Assembly (NCBI RefSeq): GCF_013214175.1
Contig: NZ_JABSPA010000006.1
Location: forward strand, 62,001-126,000
Direction of reading: 5' to 3'
Length of the DNA: 64,000 bases
Source of the DNA: Colwellia sp.
GTDB lineage: Bacteria > Pseudomonadota > Gammaproteobacteria > Enterobacterales > Alteromonadaceae
This document shows, in pieces, positions 25,998 to 35,656 of the stretch (positions are counted from its first letter, which is position 1; every line of letters starts with the position of its first letter). The translations under genes were made by a program, and so were the position numbers. The notes below the pieces were generated by a model, which had not been told where the DNA came from, made no database searches, and worked only from the letters and a program-made list of their open reading frames with translations.

Positions 25998-27827
25998 ATG
26001 AAAATTTCTAAATTTGCAACTTCAGTTCTAGCCTTAGCGGTTACCGCAGCATTCTCAGCACAAGCAGCTGATGACAGATACATTATTAAAGTAGAGAACA
26101 GTAAAAAAGGTATTGTAAAAGCCTTAGCGAAGAAACTAGGCGCTGATGTAAAAGTTGATGGCAATGGTTTTTTTGCTGCATCATTTTCAGGTAAAAGCTT
26201 AAGCCAAGTTAAAGGTTTACTGAATAATCCACATATTCAGATGGTTGAAGAAGATCAACGTCGTATGCCTTTATCTATCTATAGTGATGATGTTGGTAAT
26301 GCGATGACTGAACAGTTAACACCTTATGCTGTTGTACAATCACAAGCAGATCAAGTTAGCTTTAACGCTAATGCGGGCATGAAGGTTTGTGTTATTGACT
26401 CTGGTTTAGATCGCTCTAACCAAGATTTCGTTTGGAACAACATTTCTGGTACTAACAACTCAGGTACAGGAAACTGGGATGAGAACGGTGGCCCACACGG
26501 TACTCACGTAGCTGGTACTATTGGCGCTGCTGACAATAACGTCGGTGTTGTGGGTATGGCTCCAGGCGTTGATATGCATATTATTAAAGTATTCAATGCT
26601 GATGGGTGGGGTTACTCTTCTGATTTAGCTTATGCTGCTGAAAGATGTGCAGATGCTGGTGCTAACATCATTAGCATGAGTCTTGGTGGTGGTGGTGCCA
26701 ATAGCACTGAAGAAAATGCCTTTAAAGCCTTTACTGATAACGGTGGTTTAGTGTTAGCTGCTGCAGGTAACGATGGCAACGATGTGCGTTCATTCCCTGC
26801 TGGTTACCCATCAGTAATGATGATTGGCGCAAACGACAATAATAATAACATTGCCGACTTCTCACAATTTCCAAGCTGTGATGAAACTACAGGTCGTGGT
26901 AAGAAACGTACTACAACAACCAATGAGGCTATCTGTGTAGAAGTAACTGCTGGTGGTGTTGATACCTTATCTACTTACCCGGCGGGTATGGCAACTAGTG
27001 CTTCAATGACTGCTGATGGCGTAGCATTTCTTTCTTCTTCAATGGAGAATGCCGGTAATGCTTCAGGTAATACTTATTACATGGGCACAGCTGAAGCGAC
27101 AGATTCTGGCGCTAACGGTAATATTTGTGTGATTGACCGTGGTATTATTTCTTTTCACGATAAAGTAGAAAACTGTGAAAATTCAGGTGGTATTGGTGCA
27201 ATCCTCATCAATAATGAAGCAGGTATGCTGTACGGTACATTAGGTGATGCCAACGCAACATCTATCCCTGCTGTGGGTGCAACGTTTGAAGACAGAGCGG
27301 CGCTATTAGCTGCTACTACTGCTGATGTGACTATTGGAACTAGTGATTATGGTTTCATGAGCGGTACTTCTATGGCGACACCCGCGGTATCAGGTATGGC
27401 TGCTCTAGTTTGGTCTAACCATAACGGCTGTACTGGTACAGAAATCCGTGAAGCATTAAAAGCGACGGCAGAAGATAACGGCGCTGCAGGTCACGATGAC
27501 TACTTCGGTTACGGTATCGTAAAAGCAAAAGCGGCCAGCGATTACCTAACAGCCAACGGTTGTGGTGGTGGAGTTACTCCTCCAGTAGGTGGCGATATTA
27601 CTGCTGATGCCTCAGCATATCGCGCTAAAGGTAAAAACAAAGTTGACCTAACTTGGTCAGGCGCTGCTACTTCAAGTGTCGACATCTACCGTAATGGTTC
27701 TTTAAGAACTACTACCTCAAACGATGGTGCTTATACGGATAGCTTCAGAACTTACGGTTCATTTACTTATAAAGTATGTGACCAAGGTAGCGATAATTGT
27801 TCAACTGAAGTAACGGTAAACTTCTAA
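25998..27827 (+). CDS. secreted subtilisin-like (S8) protease with PA and C-terminal beta-sandwich domain
   Basis: 609 residues. Signal peptide about 1-23 (ending AQAAD), a short propeptide (to about 95), then the catalytic domain: Asp134 in CVIDSGLDRS, His167 in GPHGTHVAGT, Ser458 in SGTSMATPAVSG. A PA-type insert (about 315-450, ICVIDRG and GAILINNEAG) lies before the Ser. After a short Gly/Pro linker (near 530) comes a fibronectin III-like module of about 75 residues (VDLTWSGAA, VDIYRNG, FTYKVCDQG). The core is close to the neighbouring minus-strand protease (same NNxSGTNNSGTGNW block), suggesting an old duplication. Ends at a hairpin terminator. Confidence 0.93.
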   Translation: MKISKFATSVLALAVTAAFSAQAADDRYIIKVENSKKGIVKALAKKLGADVKVDGNGFFAASFSGKSLSQVKGLLNNPHIQMVEEDQRRMPLSIYSDDVGNAMTEQLTPYAVVQSQADQVSFNANAGMKVCVIDSGLDRSNQDFVWNNISGTNNSGTGNWDENGGPHGTHVAGTIGAADNNVGVVGMAPGVDMHIIKVFNADGWGYSSDLAYAAERCADAGANIISMSLGGGGANSTEENAFKAFTDNGGLVLAAAGNDGNDVRSFPAGYPSVMMIGANDNNNNIADFSQFPSCDETTGRGKKRTTTTNEAICVEVTAGGVDTLSTYPAGMATSASMTADGVAFLSSSMENAGNASGNTYYMGTAEATDSGANGNICVIDRGIISFHDKVENCENSGGIGAILINNEAGMLYGTLGDANATSIPAVGATFEDRAALLAATTADVTIGTSDYGFMSGTSMATPAVSGMAALVWSNHNGCTGTEIREALKATAEDNGAAGHDDYFGYGIVKAKAASDYLTANGCGGGVTPPVGGDITADASAYRAKGKNKVDLTWSGAATSSVDIYRNGSLRTTTSNDGAYTDSFRTYGSFTYKVCDQGSDNCSTEVTVNF

Positions 27828-27848
27828 TTCCAACCGAGTTTAGTACTT

Positions 27849-27884
27849 AATATCCAGCTCATTATGTGGGCTGGATATTTTCGT
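27849..27884 (+). terminator. terminator after the second protease gene
   Basis: AATATCCAGC (27849-27858) and GCTGGATATT (27870-27879) form a 10-bp stem followed by TTTTCG, about 20 bases past the stop. Confidence 0.8.
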
Positions 27885-28107
27885 TTAAGCCACTTTAACT
27901 TTTAATTTTGATAATTCTAAAAATAAAAAGTGATTGTGGTTGGGCCGTGTTTAGTCTATGTTTTGTATCGATGTGTTTTTTGTAACTTCTTTTTTACAAT
28001 TGTAATTTAAGTAAGAATGGACGCGACAAGATGTAAGCAAGAACACCCTAATGTTTTAAGAAATGTAGATGAATTTTTTAAAGATGTAATGGACATAGGG
28101 GAATAAA

Positions 28108-29823
28108 ATGTTGAACAACTCAGTAAAAAAAATAATCAAACCACTATCATTGTTAGGCTTTGTTAGTTTATCAGTGTGGCTTATCAGTATCTCAGTAAAC
28201 AGCACAACTAATGCTCAAACTCAGTATTATACTGAATCTTATATAATCAGCTCAGCCGATTACCCGTTACTAAAAGAAAAAGTAAAAGCGCTGAACCTAG
28301 TGCCTTCCCATCAACTCGCCATTATTAATGCCGTCGCGGTTGAATTGAACCAAGAGCAGTTAGCTCAATTACAACAAACGCTTAATTTTACCATTACTAA
28401 AAACCATAAAGTAGAATTGTCCGGAGGTCGAGCTTGGGGAAAGCGTAAATGGCAACCTAAAGCTACCGTGCCACTGTATATTGAAGCTGACTCGGCCCAT
28501 GCAATGCGAAATTTTGGCGATAACGTAACCATTGGCTTTTTAGATACTGGCTTAGATCAATTACAAGGCACGTCTAAAGGCTTAGGTTTATCGACAGACT
28601 TGTATGGACGCGATAAGTTCTGGGGAACTTATGACGCGATAAATAACGAGCTAAGTAACTATAGTAATGAAGAAAATGGCCATGGTACCCATGTTGCCAG
28701 TGTTGCAGGTAATGCCGACTATGACGTGTACGGTAACGTTTATGGTGTTGCGCCAAATGCTGCACTCGTAGGTATAAAAGCCTTTGATACTGAAGGCAAG
28801 GCTACTTATGCCGATGTTATCCGTGGTATTGACTGGGCACTGCAAGTAAAAGATGAAATCAATCTTCGAGTGCTTAATATGTCTTTTAGTGGACCAGCCC
28901 GCTCTTATTATTGGGAAGATCCTCTTAACCAAGCAGTAATGAAAGCATGGCAAGCAGGTATTGTTGTGGTAGCTTCTGCTGGTAATAGCGGCCCTACTCC
29001 CATGACTATTGGCGTACCAGGCAATGTTCCTTATATTATTACGGTAGGTGCGATGACAGATAATTATACTGAATCTGATTCAAGCGATGACAAATTAGCC
29101 ACATTTAGCGCTGCTGGGCCTACTTTTGAAGGTTTTGTTAAACCAGAAATTGTCGCTCCAGGTGGACATTTATCGGGTTTAATGGCTTTTGACACTCAAA
29201 TAGCTCAGGAACATCCAGAGTTTCATGATGGTGGCCGTTATTTTGAAATGTCAGGTACATCGCAAGCTGCTGCCGTTGTTTCCGGTGTAGTGGCACTTAT
29301 GTTGAGTCAAGAGCCGACACTAACACCTGACGAAGTAAAGTGCCGCTTAATGGATACCGCCCATGCCGCATTTGATACTAATGGTGAACTTGCTTATAGT
29401 GTTTTTCAACAAGGTTCTGGCCTGGTTAATGCTGCAGGTGCATTAGCGAGTACTGCTTCAGCATGTGCCAATCAAGCCTTAGATATAGCTCAAGATTTAA
29501 ATGGTGACGAACACTTCTTTGGCCCGGCCAACATTAATAGTGATGGCAACTTCTATGTTGAAGGACTAGGTGATGAATATATCTGGCGATTAAATGAAAA
29601 TAACCTTGATGGTGATACTTTACTTTGGCGAATGAATTTTGCTGAAAATGCTCAAGGCTGGAGAAACATTGCATCAACGGATACATTACTTTGGCGAATG
29701 AATATAGAAACAGATACATTACTTTGGCGGATGAGCCTTGAGTCAGATACATTGCTTTGGCGAATGAGTGTAGCAAATAGCGCTACTAATATTACTGTGA
29801 ATAATTGGGTTGAACAACAATAG
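28108..29823 (+). CDS. secreted subtilisin-like (S8) protease with C-terminal DTLLWRM repeats
   Basis: 571 residues. Signal anchor or signal peptide (about 15-37), propeptide region with inhibitor-like SYIISSADYP (to about 110), and catalytic domain with Asp146 in GFLDTGLDQ, His192 in NGHGTHVASVAG and Ser385 in SGTSQAAAVVSG. It differs clearly from the two other subtilases here: no PA insert and no PPC domain. The last 70 residues carry WRLNENN and then four copies of DTLLWRM[N/S], three at an exact 11-residue spacing. The role of this tail is unknown. AGGGG lies close to the ATG. Same strand as the preceding protease but separated by a terminator. Confidence 0.9.
   Translation: MLNNSVKKIIKPLSLLGFVSLSVWLISISVNSTTNAQTQYYTESYIISSADYPLLKEKVKALNLVPSHQLAIINAVAVELNQEQLAQLQQTLNFTITKNHKVELSGGRAWGKRKWQPKATVPLYIEADSAHAMRNFGDNVTIGFLDTGLDQLQGTSKGLGLSTDLYGRDKFWGTYDAINNELSNYSNEENGHGTHVASVAGNADYDVYGNVYGVAPNAALVGIKAFDTEGKATYADVIRGIDWALQVKDEINLRVLNMSFSGPARSYYWEDPLNQAVMKAWQAGIVVVASAGNSGPTPMTIGVPGNVPYIITVGAMTDNYTESDSSDDKLATFSAAGPTFEGFVKPEIVAPGGHLSGLMAFDTQIAQEHPEFHDGGRYFEMSGTSQAAAVVSGVVALMLSQEPTLTPDEVKCRLMDTAHAAFDTNGELAYSVFQQGSGLVNAAGALASTASACANQALDIAQDLNGDEHFFGPANINSDGNFYVEGLGDEYIWRLNENNLDGDTLLWRMNFAENAQGWRNIASTDTLLWRMNIETDTLLWRMSLESDTLLWRMSVANSATNITVNNWVEQQ
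29612..29769 (+). repeat. in-gene repeats encoding DTLLWRM units
   Basis: GATACNTTNCTTTGGCG-type units begin near 29613, 29680, 29713 and 29746. The last three are spaced by 33 bp and nearly identical in DNA, which points to recent duplication within the protease tail. Confidence 0.8.
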
Positions 29824-29836
29824 CTTAATTAACCCT

Positions 29837-29863
29837 AAGCCACTGTTTCTACAGTGGCTTTTT
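29837..29863 (+). terminator. terminator after the third protease gene
   Basis: AAGCCACTGT (29837-29846), loop TTCT, ACAGTGGCTT (29851-29860), then T residues: a 10-bp perfect stem 13 bases after the stop. Confidence 0.88.
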
Positions 29864-29922
29864 CATTAGCATGATCCCATACTGGCAACGCCTATATATC
29901 ATCACTTTATCAGAGCTGTTTT

Positions 29923-32900
29923 GTGAAAAAAATACTCCTACTTTTATTATCAATAACCCTCAACTTCAGTGCCCTTGCACAAGAAGTTAAACTGTTTAAA
30001 AATTTTGGCATTGATAACCCAATGTCATACAACTTTGTTCGAACGATTGCTCAAGACAAAGATGGCTTTATGTGGTTTGGTTCGTCGGAAGGTTTAGACC
30101 GTTTTGATGGCCACAAGACGCTAAACTTTCACCATGATAGTTCTCAACCGACCACCCTAAGCTCTAATGTAATCAGTCGTATTCTTATTGATAACCAACA
30201 AAGGTTGTGGGTAGGAACTTTCAGTGGTGGCTTGAATTTATATAAAGCAGTGAGTCAGGATTTTCTACATTTTACCACTAAAACAAAAAATACAACCCTG
30301 AGCAATGATACCGTTAATGCGTTATTTGAAGACAGTAAAGGTAATATATGGGTTGGCACTGAAAATGGTTTAAATATTATCAGTAACCATGCAGGAAAAT
30401 GGTCTACTCAGAAAATTTTTCAAGAATTAGGTAACCCGAATAGTCTTACGCACAATGCTGTACTCACAATTATTGAAACCGGAAATCAACAAATTTTGGT
30501 AGGAACCAATGGTGGTGGTATTTCGGTATTTGATCTACAAGGAAACTTTATTAAATCGATCAAGTACGGTGATAATAATAGTGCGACCTACATCAATAAA
30601 TTTGTCAGTAGTTTATATAAAGATATCAATGGAGATGTTTGGATAGGCACAGTCGATAGTGGTTTATTAAAGTATTCCCCTAGCACGGAGCAATTTATTC
30701 ACTATCAATTTAATGTCGATGATCAGTCAACGATTAGCAGTAATGCCATAAAAAATATTTATCAAGACTCTGAACACAACATTTGGATTGCTACGGACAA
30801 TGGTTTATCTATTTATAATTATAAAGGTAACGACTTCATCCGGTACAAATACTCACCTAATAACCCTTACAGTATAAGTAATGATTATGTTCTTACTTTT
30901 TATGAAGACAATAATAACATGATGTGGGTAGGTACTTTTTCGGGCGTAAATCGCTGGGATCCTAATATGGCAATATTTCGACAATATAGTACTCAAACAA
31001 ATCCGGCTTTAAAAAGTAGTAATATCACTAGTTTTACCCAATTTGAGCAAGGAAGTTTATTTTTTAGTACCTATAGTGGTGAAATTTATCAGTTGTCAGA
31101 AGATGATAAGTCAATTTCACCTGTCGATTTCAATGATTCGTTTTCCGAGTATCGAATTATGACTCTGTTTGCCGATGGCAACATTTTATGGGTAGGAACG
31201 CGAGGTTCAGGCTTATATTCAGTAAACTTAACAACCAATAACGTTACTGAATATAAACATAATGCTGAAAACAATAACTCTATTTCAGCCAATAGTATTA
31301 CGGACATTATTAAAGATCTAAATGGTAATATTTGGATCGCTACTTTTCATCAAGGAATTAATTTATTCAATAAAGATGGCACTTTTAAACGTTTTATAAA
31401 GAATAAGTCAAACAGTGAAAAAGGACCCAGTAGTAATAATATTTTACAGTTACTGGAGGACGACCAAGGCTTTATTTGGTTAGCTACTTTTGGTGGTGGC
31501 CTTAGTCGTTTTGACCCTAAGCAGGAAAAATTCACTCATCTTCGTCATAAGGAAAATAACCCTAACGGTATCTCTGACGACTTTTCCTGGATCATGTTTA
31601 TGGACAATAAAAAAAACCTTTGGTTTGGTACTCAAGATGCAGGATTAAGTATATTAAGCCGAGAAAACCGTCATAGTAACAACTTTTCATTTACTCATCT
31701 TGGCGCTAAAGATGGTATGAAAAGTATGACCATATACGGTATTACTCAAGATACTTATGGAGATATTTGGTTTAGTAGTAACAAAGGTATTTCCCGCTAT
31801 TCAATGAGTGATAAAAACTTTAAGCACTTCAATCTTAGCCATGGTCTAGTGGATCTAGAATACACCCACTCTTCTGTGTTTCGCTCAATGAATAACACAC
31901 TATATTTTGGTGCAGGAAAAGGTTTCAACAGCATCTCACCTGAAAAAGTAAGCAGTAATTTATCTGCTCCCAAAGTCCGTTTGACCAATATTTTAAAGCT
32001 TAACGAACCTATGGCATTAGGCACAACGTTATCTGATTTAACTGAGTTGACGCTGGAATATACAGATCAACTCATTTCATTCGAATATGTCGGCTTAAAC
32101 TATACGGCTCCAGAATCAACCCGTTATAAATATCGCTTAAAAGACTTTGATGAAGAGTGGATTAATGCCGGTAAGTCACGACGCGCCACTTATACCAACT
32201 TACCTTCAGGTAGTTATCAACTACAAATTATTGCCGCGAATAATGATAATATTTGGAGTGAGCCTGGCTTAACCCTTGATATTACCGTGCAGGCCGCACC
32301 TTGGAATACTTGGTGGGCGTATGTATTTTATGCGGCATTGATTGCGCTGTTATTACTGGCTTATTCGCGTTTTTTAAACCGAAAACTACTTATTGAACAA
32401 CAACAAAAAGAATATTTAAAGCGGCAAGTTAAAGAGAAGACAGCAGAGTTTCATTTGAAAAATGTTGAGCTGGAGCAAGCTAATAAGCAATTGGAAGATG
32501 CCGCAACAGTGGATAAGGTAACGGGCGTTAAAAGTCGTCGTTATTTAGATATTTATATCGAGCAAGCTAGCCAACTGATGTCTCAAATTCATGAGAATCT
32601 TCTGCCCGTACAACGTAGCCTATTGCCACGTTTATCTCTTGTCATGATAAAGTTAGAGGATATAGAACAAGTAACCAATAGCCAATTAGTTAACCTCACA
32701 GACATACTGCTTTATAGTAGAAATAGTGATGACTTAGTTATTCGCTGGGCTGATGATACTTTTGTGATTATTGGTTATGAGAAGGATAATAACACCCGTG
32801 ATCTGGTGACTCGCTTAACAAGTCGCTTTGAGCAAGTATTAGGTCACAACATCAAAGCCGGCATGGCGTATGCCTTTTACCCTTTTAACTTTGAACAACC

Positions 32901-33084
32901 TATGGCGCTGTCGTGGGATCAAGTCAGTGTGCTGACTGAACATGCACTTAAAGTGGCCCATAATAACCAATTAAACTGGTTAGGTTTTCATGCTCCTAAG
33001 GTGCAACCCTTCAACTATTTAGATGTCATCCAACAACAAGATATTGGCGAGCTAAGCAAATTAGTAAAATTAAAGCAGGGTTAG
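29923..33084 (+). CDS. two-component-type propeller sensor (Reg_prop/Y_Y_Y) with a degenerate GGDEF domain
   Basis: 1053 residues from a GTG start. A signal peptide (about 1-19) leads into a periplasmic double propeller of about a dozen repeats with the form I-x-x-D-x-x-G-x-[L/I]-W-[V/I]-G-T-x-x-G-L (for example QDKDGFMWFGSSEGLDRFD). A Y_Y_Y beta-sandwich (about 710-785, with RYKYRLKDFDEEW) is followed by one membrane helix (about 797-817), a coiled coil and a GGDEF-like domain. The GGDEF signature is replaced by WADDT in IRWADDTFVIIG, so cyclase activity is unlikely. Such sensors in polymer degraders often bind breakdown products; next to three proteases, peptide sensing is a reasonable inference. 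Confidence 0.88.
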   Translation: MKKILLLLLSITLNFSALAQEVKLFKNFGIDNPMSYNFVRTIAQDKDGFMWFGSSEGLDRFDGHKTLNFHHDSSQPTTLSSNVISRILIDNQQRLWVGTFSGGLNLYKAVSQDFLHFTTKTKNTTLSNDTVNALFEDSKGNIWVGTENGLNIISNHAGKWSTQKIFQELGNPNSLTHNAVLTIIETGNQQILVGTNGGGISVFDLQGNFIKSIKYGDNNSATYINKFVSSLYKDINGDVWIGTVDSGLLKYSPSTEQFIHYQFNVDDQSTISSNAIKNIYQDSEHNIWIATDNGLSIYNYKGNDFIRYKYSPNNPYSISNDYVLTFYEDNNNMMWVGTFSGVNRWDPNMAIFRQYSTQTNPALKSSNITSFTQFEQGSLFFSTYSGEIYQLSEDDKSISPVDFNDSFSEYRIMTLFADGNILWVGTRGSGLYSVNLTTNNVTEYKHNAENNNSISANSITDIIKDLNGNIWIATFHQGINLFNKDGTFKRFIKNKSNSEKGPSSNNILQLLEDDQGFIWLATFGGGLSRFDPKQEKFTHLRHKENNPNGISDDFSWIMFMDNKKNLWFGTQDAGLSILSRENRHSNNFSFTHLGAKDGMKSMTIYGITQDTYGDIWFSSNKGISRYSMSDKNFKHFNLSHGLVDLEYTHSSVFRSMNNTLYFGAGKGFNSISPEKVSSNLSAPKVRLTNILKLNEPMALGTTLSDLTELTLEYTDQLISFEYVGLNYTAPESTRYKYRLKDFDEEWINAGKSRRATYTNLPSGSYQLQIIAANNDNIWSEPGLTLDITVQAAPWNTWWAYVFYAALIALLLLAYSRFLNRKLLIEQQQKEYLKRQVKEKTAEFHLKNVELEQANKQLEDAATVDKVTGVKSRRYLDIYIEQASQLMSQIHENLLPVQRSLLPRLSLVMIKLEDIEQVTNSQLVNLTDILLYSRNSDDLVIRWADDTFVIIGYEKDNNTRDLVTRLTSRFEQVLGHNIKAGMAYAFYPFNFEQPMALSWDQVSVLTEHALKVAHNNQLNWLGFHAPKVQPFNYLDVIQQQDIGELSKLVKLKQG

Positions 33085-33229
33085 TTGCATTAGTCTGCAT
33101 TTTATCTTACAAGCTAAATAATCAAGCGCAGTGCAAACATATAACACTTGTTTAGAAAAAGAAAAGTTGTCTTCATTGTTTTAAAAAATAGGAAGAAAAT
33201 TGGCAGGTATCATATATTGGGTAAAACTA

Positions 33230-33278
33230 AGCACTTTTTATATTTATTAAGACATCCTTAATAAATATAATAAGTGCT
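33230..33278. terminator. long hairpin between convergent genes
   Basis: The 22-base arms 33230-33251 (starting AGCACTT) and 33257-33278 (ending AAGTGCT) pair with a single mismatch around a 5-base loop. The hairpin lies between the propeller-sensor gene and the DUF3718-like gene and probably terminates or protects both transcripts. Confidence 0.65.
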
Positions 33279-33295
33279 ATTGTTTACTCACCTGA

Positions 33296-33649
33296 TTATG
33301 ACTCGGTAAAGGTTACATTGATTTTTTCAATAACGGCTACATCAGTAATACTAACCTCACCCATACTTTCTTGTAATTTAGCCGCTGTTTTTGTTGCGCC
33401 ATTTTTTGCTGCAAAAGTAATAATATCATCACCATTGCACATAACTTTTAAGGCAACAGTCTTATTCTGTAAACGGTGAGATTTCATTACAGATTTCAAT
33501 TTAAGTACTTTATTGCTTTGAGCTGCTTTACAGACTTCAACTAATGCTGTGTTCATATATGACGTGGTTGTTGCTTGACTTGTTAAGCTAAAAGCTAATG
33601 CAGGAACAGCTGTGGCTAATGCGATAAGAGTTGTTTTGATTGTAGTCAT
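33296..33649 (-). CDS. secreted DUF3718-like protein
   Basis: 117 residues from ATG 33647-33649, chosen because GGAG stands six bases before it; the frame is open 48 bases further upstream without a better site. Signal peptide about 1-26 (ending TSQA). The mature part has VEVCKAAQSNKVLKLKSVMKSHRL and VALKVMCNGDDIITFAAKNGATKTA, resembling DUF3718, a small periplasmic family of Shewanella, Colwellia and relatives. Two Cys could form one disulfide. Function unknown. Monocistronic. Confidence 0.7.
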   Translation of the reverse strand: MTTIKTTLIALATAVPALAFSLTSQATTTSYMNTALVEVCKAAQSNKVLKLKSVMKSHRLQNKTVALKVMCNGDDIITFAAKNGATKTAAKLQESMGEVSITDVAVIEKINVTFTES

Positions 33650-34002
33650 GGTATTCTCCAAATGTTTTAGTTTACGAAACACTATTGCTTCGCTCATATT
33701 AATTATTATTCTTCTCTTGGTTGTTAGACTATTACAAGTGCTGTGCCAATCTTAATTTTATTTTTAACCACTTGATAAATAAAAGCTTTAACTTAAATCA
33801 ATATAAGATTAATTATAATTTCATCATATGCCTCGCGACAATATGGTTTAATTAACCATCACAAAGGCTAAATTGACCACCTATATAGTAGAATTAACCA
33901 TGGTGATGTAAAGTAATACAAATTATTTAATATTGGAGTGTTTCAACGTTGACGTTTTCATTGCATCACCCTTTATCTAGTAAGCATAACTACCCGATTT
34001 CG
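33650..34002. other. intergenic region upstream of the DUF3718-like gene
   Basis: About 350 AT-rich bases. AATTAACCAT occurs twice (near 33851 and 33891), with CATCAC and GTGATG beside the copies, giving a weak inverted arrangement. No gene is supported. The region ends where the first degenerate repeat begins at 34003. Confidence 0.35.
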
Positions 34003-34052
34003 TATCAAAGTGAACGGTTAGATTGGATGATTTTAGTTAATTAAAAGGGTCT
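34003..34052 (+). repeat. degenerate direct repeat, copy 1 (IS-end-like)
   Basis: Begins TATCAAAGTGAACGGTTAG and ends AAAAGGGTCT. Nearly colinear with copy 3 at 35657-35706 (TATCAAAGTGATCATTAG ... AAAAGAGTCT); a shorter, more diverged copy lies at 34781-34810. Repeats of AAAGTGA[T/A]C type recur at the ends of IS21-like elements, so these may be relics of one, but no transposase remains. Confidence 0.5.
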
Positions 34053-34186
34053 GCTTTGTGCCTTGAGGGGATAAGCTAACTTTGGCCTGAGCTGAAAAGA
34101 TAATCACTGCTACTATTTTACGGTAGCTTATACTGGGCCTGCTGACAGCTTTGTGTTGCAATAAATGGGAAGGGATCCAAAAAATA

Positions 34187-34762
34187 ATGACCAATCCTTT
34201 GATTATTTTGATACTGAGATATTTAAGAGAGCAGAACAACTCCTGCTCCCTAATTGATTTGGTGGCTCTTTGTGATCTGGACTTTATTTCACTTATTCCA
34301 AGGAATGTCGATCCTCAGATAGTTATTTTCCAAAAGAACTTTTTTGTTATGAACGCACTTTATCAAATTCAACATGATATTCAAGCCGAGGGGGGTTCAC
34401 TTACAATTTTGCCATTAGAGATCTGTTTGATTCCGAATCGCGCTGGAGCTAAAGAGTCACTGACCACGCGCGACACTGACCTGGCCCGCTACTATTTGGA
34501 CTGGTCTAATTTGAATAACATCACTGTTGAAGAGGTTGAGACACTCTTTGCTAGTTTTTGGCAAAGATATCGTACTGTAGATAAGATTGATGCTGCTCTG
34601 ACGACCCTAGGGGTCGATAAAAATATGAGTTGGTTTGAAATACGTCAAGCTTACCAAAAGAAAATTATCATTAGCCACCCTGATAAAGGCGGCTGTGCAG
34701 ATGACTTTATCGAAACCCGAGCAGCCTATGAGGTCTTAAAATTCAGTTATCATCGAAATTGA
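34187..34762 (+). CDS. DnaJ-related protein with a C-terminal J domain
   Basis: 191 residues. The N-terminal 130 residues match the DNAJ_related type (helical opening LIILILRYLREQNNSCSLIDLVALC, then YYLDWSNLNNITVEEVETLFASFW). The last about 55 residues are a J domain with LGVDKNMSWFEIRQAYQKKI and the invariant HPDKGG, which stimulates Hsp70 ATPase. An in-frame TTG lies 36 bases upstream; the ATG at 34187 is the likely start, with AAGGG at some distance. It lies between degenerate IS-end-like repeats, yet the gene is intact. Confidence 0.8.
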   Translation: MTNPLIILILRYLREQNNSCSLIDLVALCDLDFISLIPRNVDPQIVIFQKNFFVMNALYQIQHDIQAEGGSLTILPLEICLIPNRAGAKESLTTRDTDLARYYLDWSNLNNITVEEVETLFASFWQRYRTVDKIDAALTTLGVDKNMSWFEIRQAYQKKIIISHPDKGGCADDFIETRAAYEVLKFSYHRN

Positions 34763-34780
34763 CGCTAATGTTGTTTTTAT

Positions 34781-34810
34781 TTATCTCAAAGTGGACGTTA
34801 GCTGATGTGA
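34781..34810 (+). repeat. degenerate direct repeat, copy 2 (diverged)
   Basis: TATCTCAAAGTGGACGTTAG resembles the opening of copies 1 and 3, with a two-base insertion and substitutions, in the same orientation. It separates the J-domain gene from the HTH gene. Weaker than the other two copies. Confidence 0.35.
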
Positions 34811-34885
34811 TTCTACCTTGCCAATGATAACCGTCTATTCGATCACATGACCCAAGTAATTTATGCTATCGGATTCACTAATGGG

Positions 34886-35548
34886 TTAGGTACTAACGTT
34901 AATCGTTCGTTGTATTGATACCTGACTAACACTGACCTTTTTTTCAATCTCTCGTGGTGTTAGACCCTCACTATGTAACTTCATTATCTGTAAATGAATA
35001 ACCTCGGTAATAACATTAGGAAGACCAAAAGCAGCAGCATAACCATTTTTCCGTTCTTTCTTTTTAGCAATGAAAGGCCTATTTATTGGTAGTGTTGGTT
35101 TTCTTTTTTTATGAACTACAGCATCCGTTGTTGTAATTGATTCGGCTATTACTTCAGGCGTTGCTTCGGGCGTTAGTTCGAGCATTGGTTCGGGAATTTC
35201 ATCAGCTATCGGTGCTGTTTTCTTATGTTCAATCAATAGCGGTATCGCTTTACTCAGTGCTTTTTCTACAGCACGAGTAATGATATCTTCAAGTTCATTA
35301 GGCGTTAAACTAATGGCATTATTTTTCCTCGAAAATTTCGCTGCGACATTCTGTGACTTTTTAGCTATTCTTTTCTGAGAGATCTTAGATAACGCACCGA
35401 AAACACGCATTAACTCAGTAGTATCAATTTGTGGTTTACCAAGCGTATCACTCACCATAGTAAGCTTCCCGCTAGCTATATATCGCTGAATTGTTCTTCG
35501 TGACTTCTTTACTAGTAGTGCGCTATCAGTGATATTGTGAATAGCCAT
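34886..35548 (-). CDS. DNA-binding protein with N- and C-terminal helix-turn-helix segments
   Basis: 220 residues, family not recognised. The N-terminus (about 5-50) reads SALLVKKSRRTIQRYIASGK, then GKPQIDTTELMRVFGAL, the pattern of plasmid- and phage-type HTH proteins that use a short wing and an IDTSEL-like element. A helical Lys/Glu segment (about 80-110) precedes a Pro/Glu-rich linker (about 115-145) and a basic stretch (KKRKPTLPINRPFIAKKKERK). The C-terminus has a second HTH, LHSEGLTPREIEKKVSVSQVSIQRTI, like the resolvase/recombinase HTH. It lies between direct repeats, so it may have arrived with a mobile element. AAAGG precedes the ATG. Confidence 0.55.
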   Translation of the reverse strand: MAIHNITDSALLVKKSRRTIQRYIASGKLTMVSDTLGKPQIDTTELMRVFGALSKISQKRIAKKSQNVAAKFSRKNNAISLTPNELEDIITRAVEKALSKAIPLLIEHKKTAPIADEIPEPMLELTPEATPEVIAESITTTDAVVHKKRKPTLPINRPFIAKKKERKNGYAAAFGLPNVITEVIHLQIMKLHSEGLTPREIEKKVSVSQVSIQRTINVST

Positions 35549-35656
35549 ACGACACCTTTTCTCTTGTTATTTAACCGCGACACATTAGAAACTTTGAGGA
35601 GAGGATAGTCAAGAAAATAAGCATTAAATAAACAAGAATGATAGTGTCCATTTACC

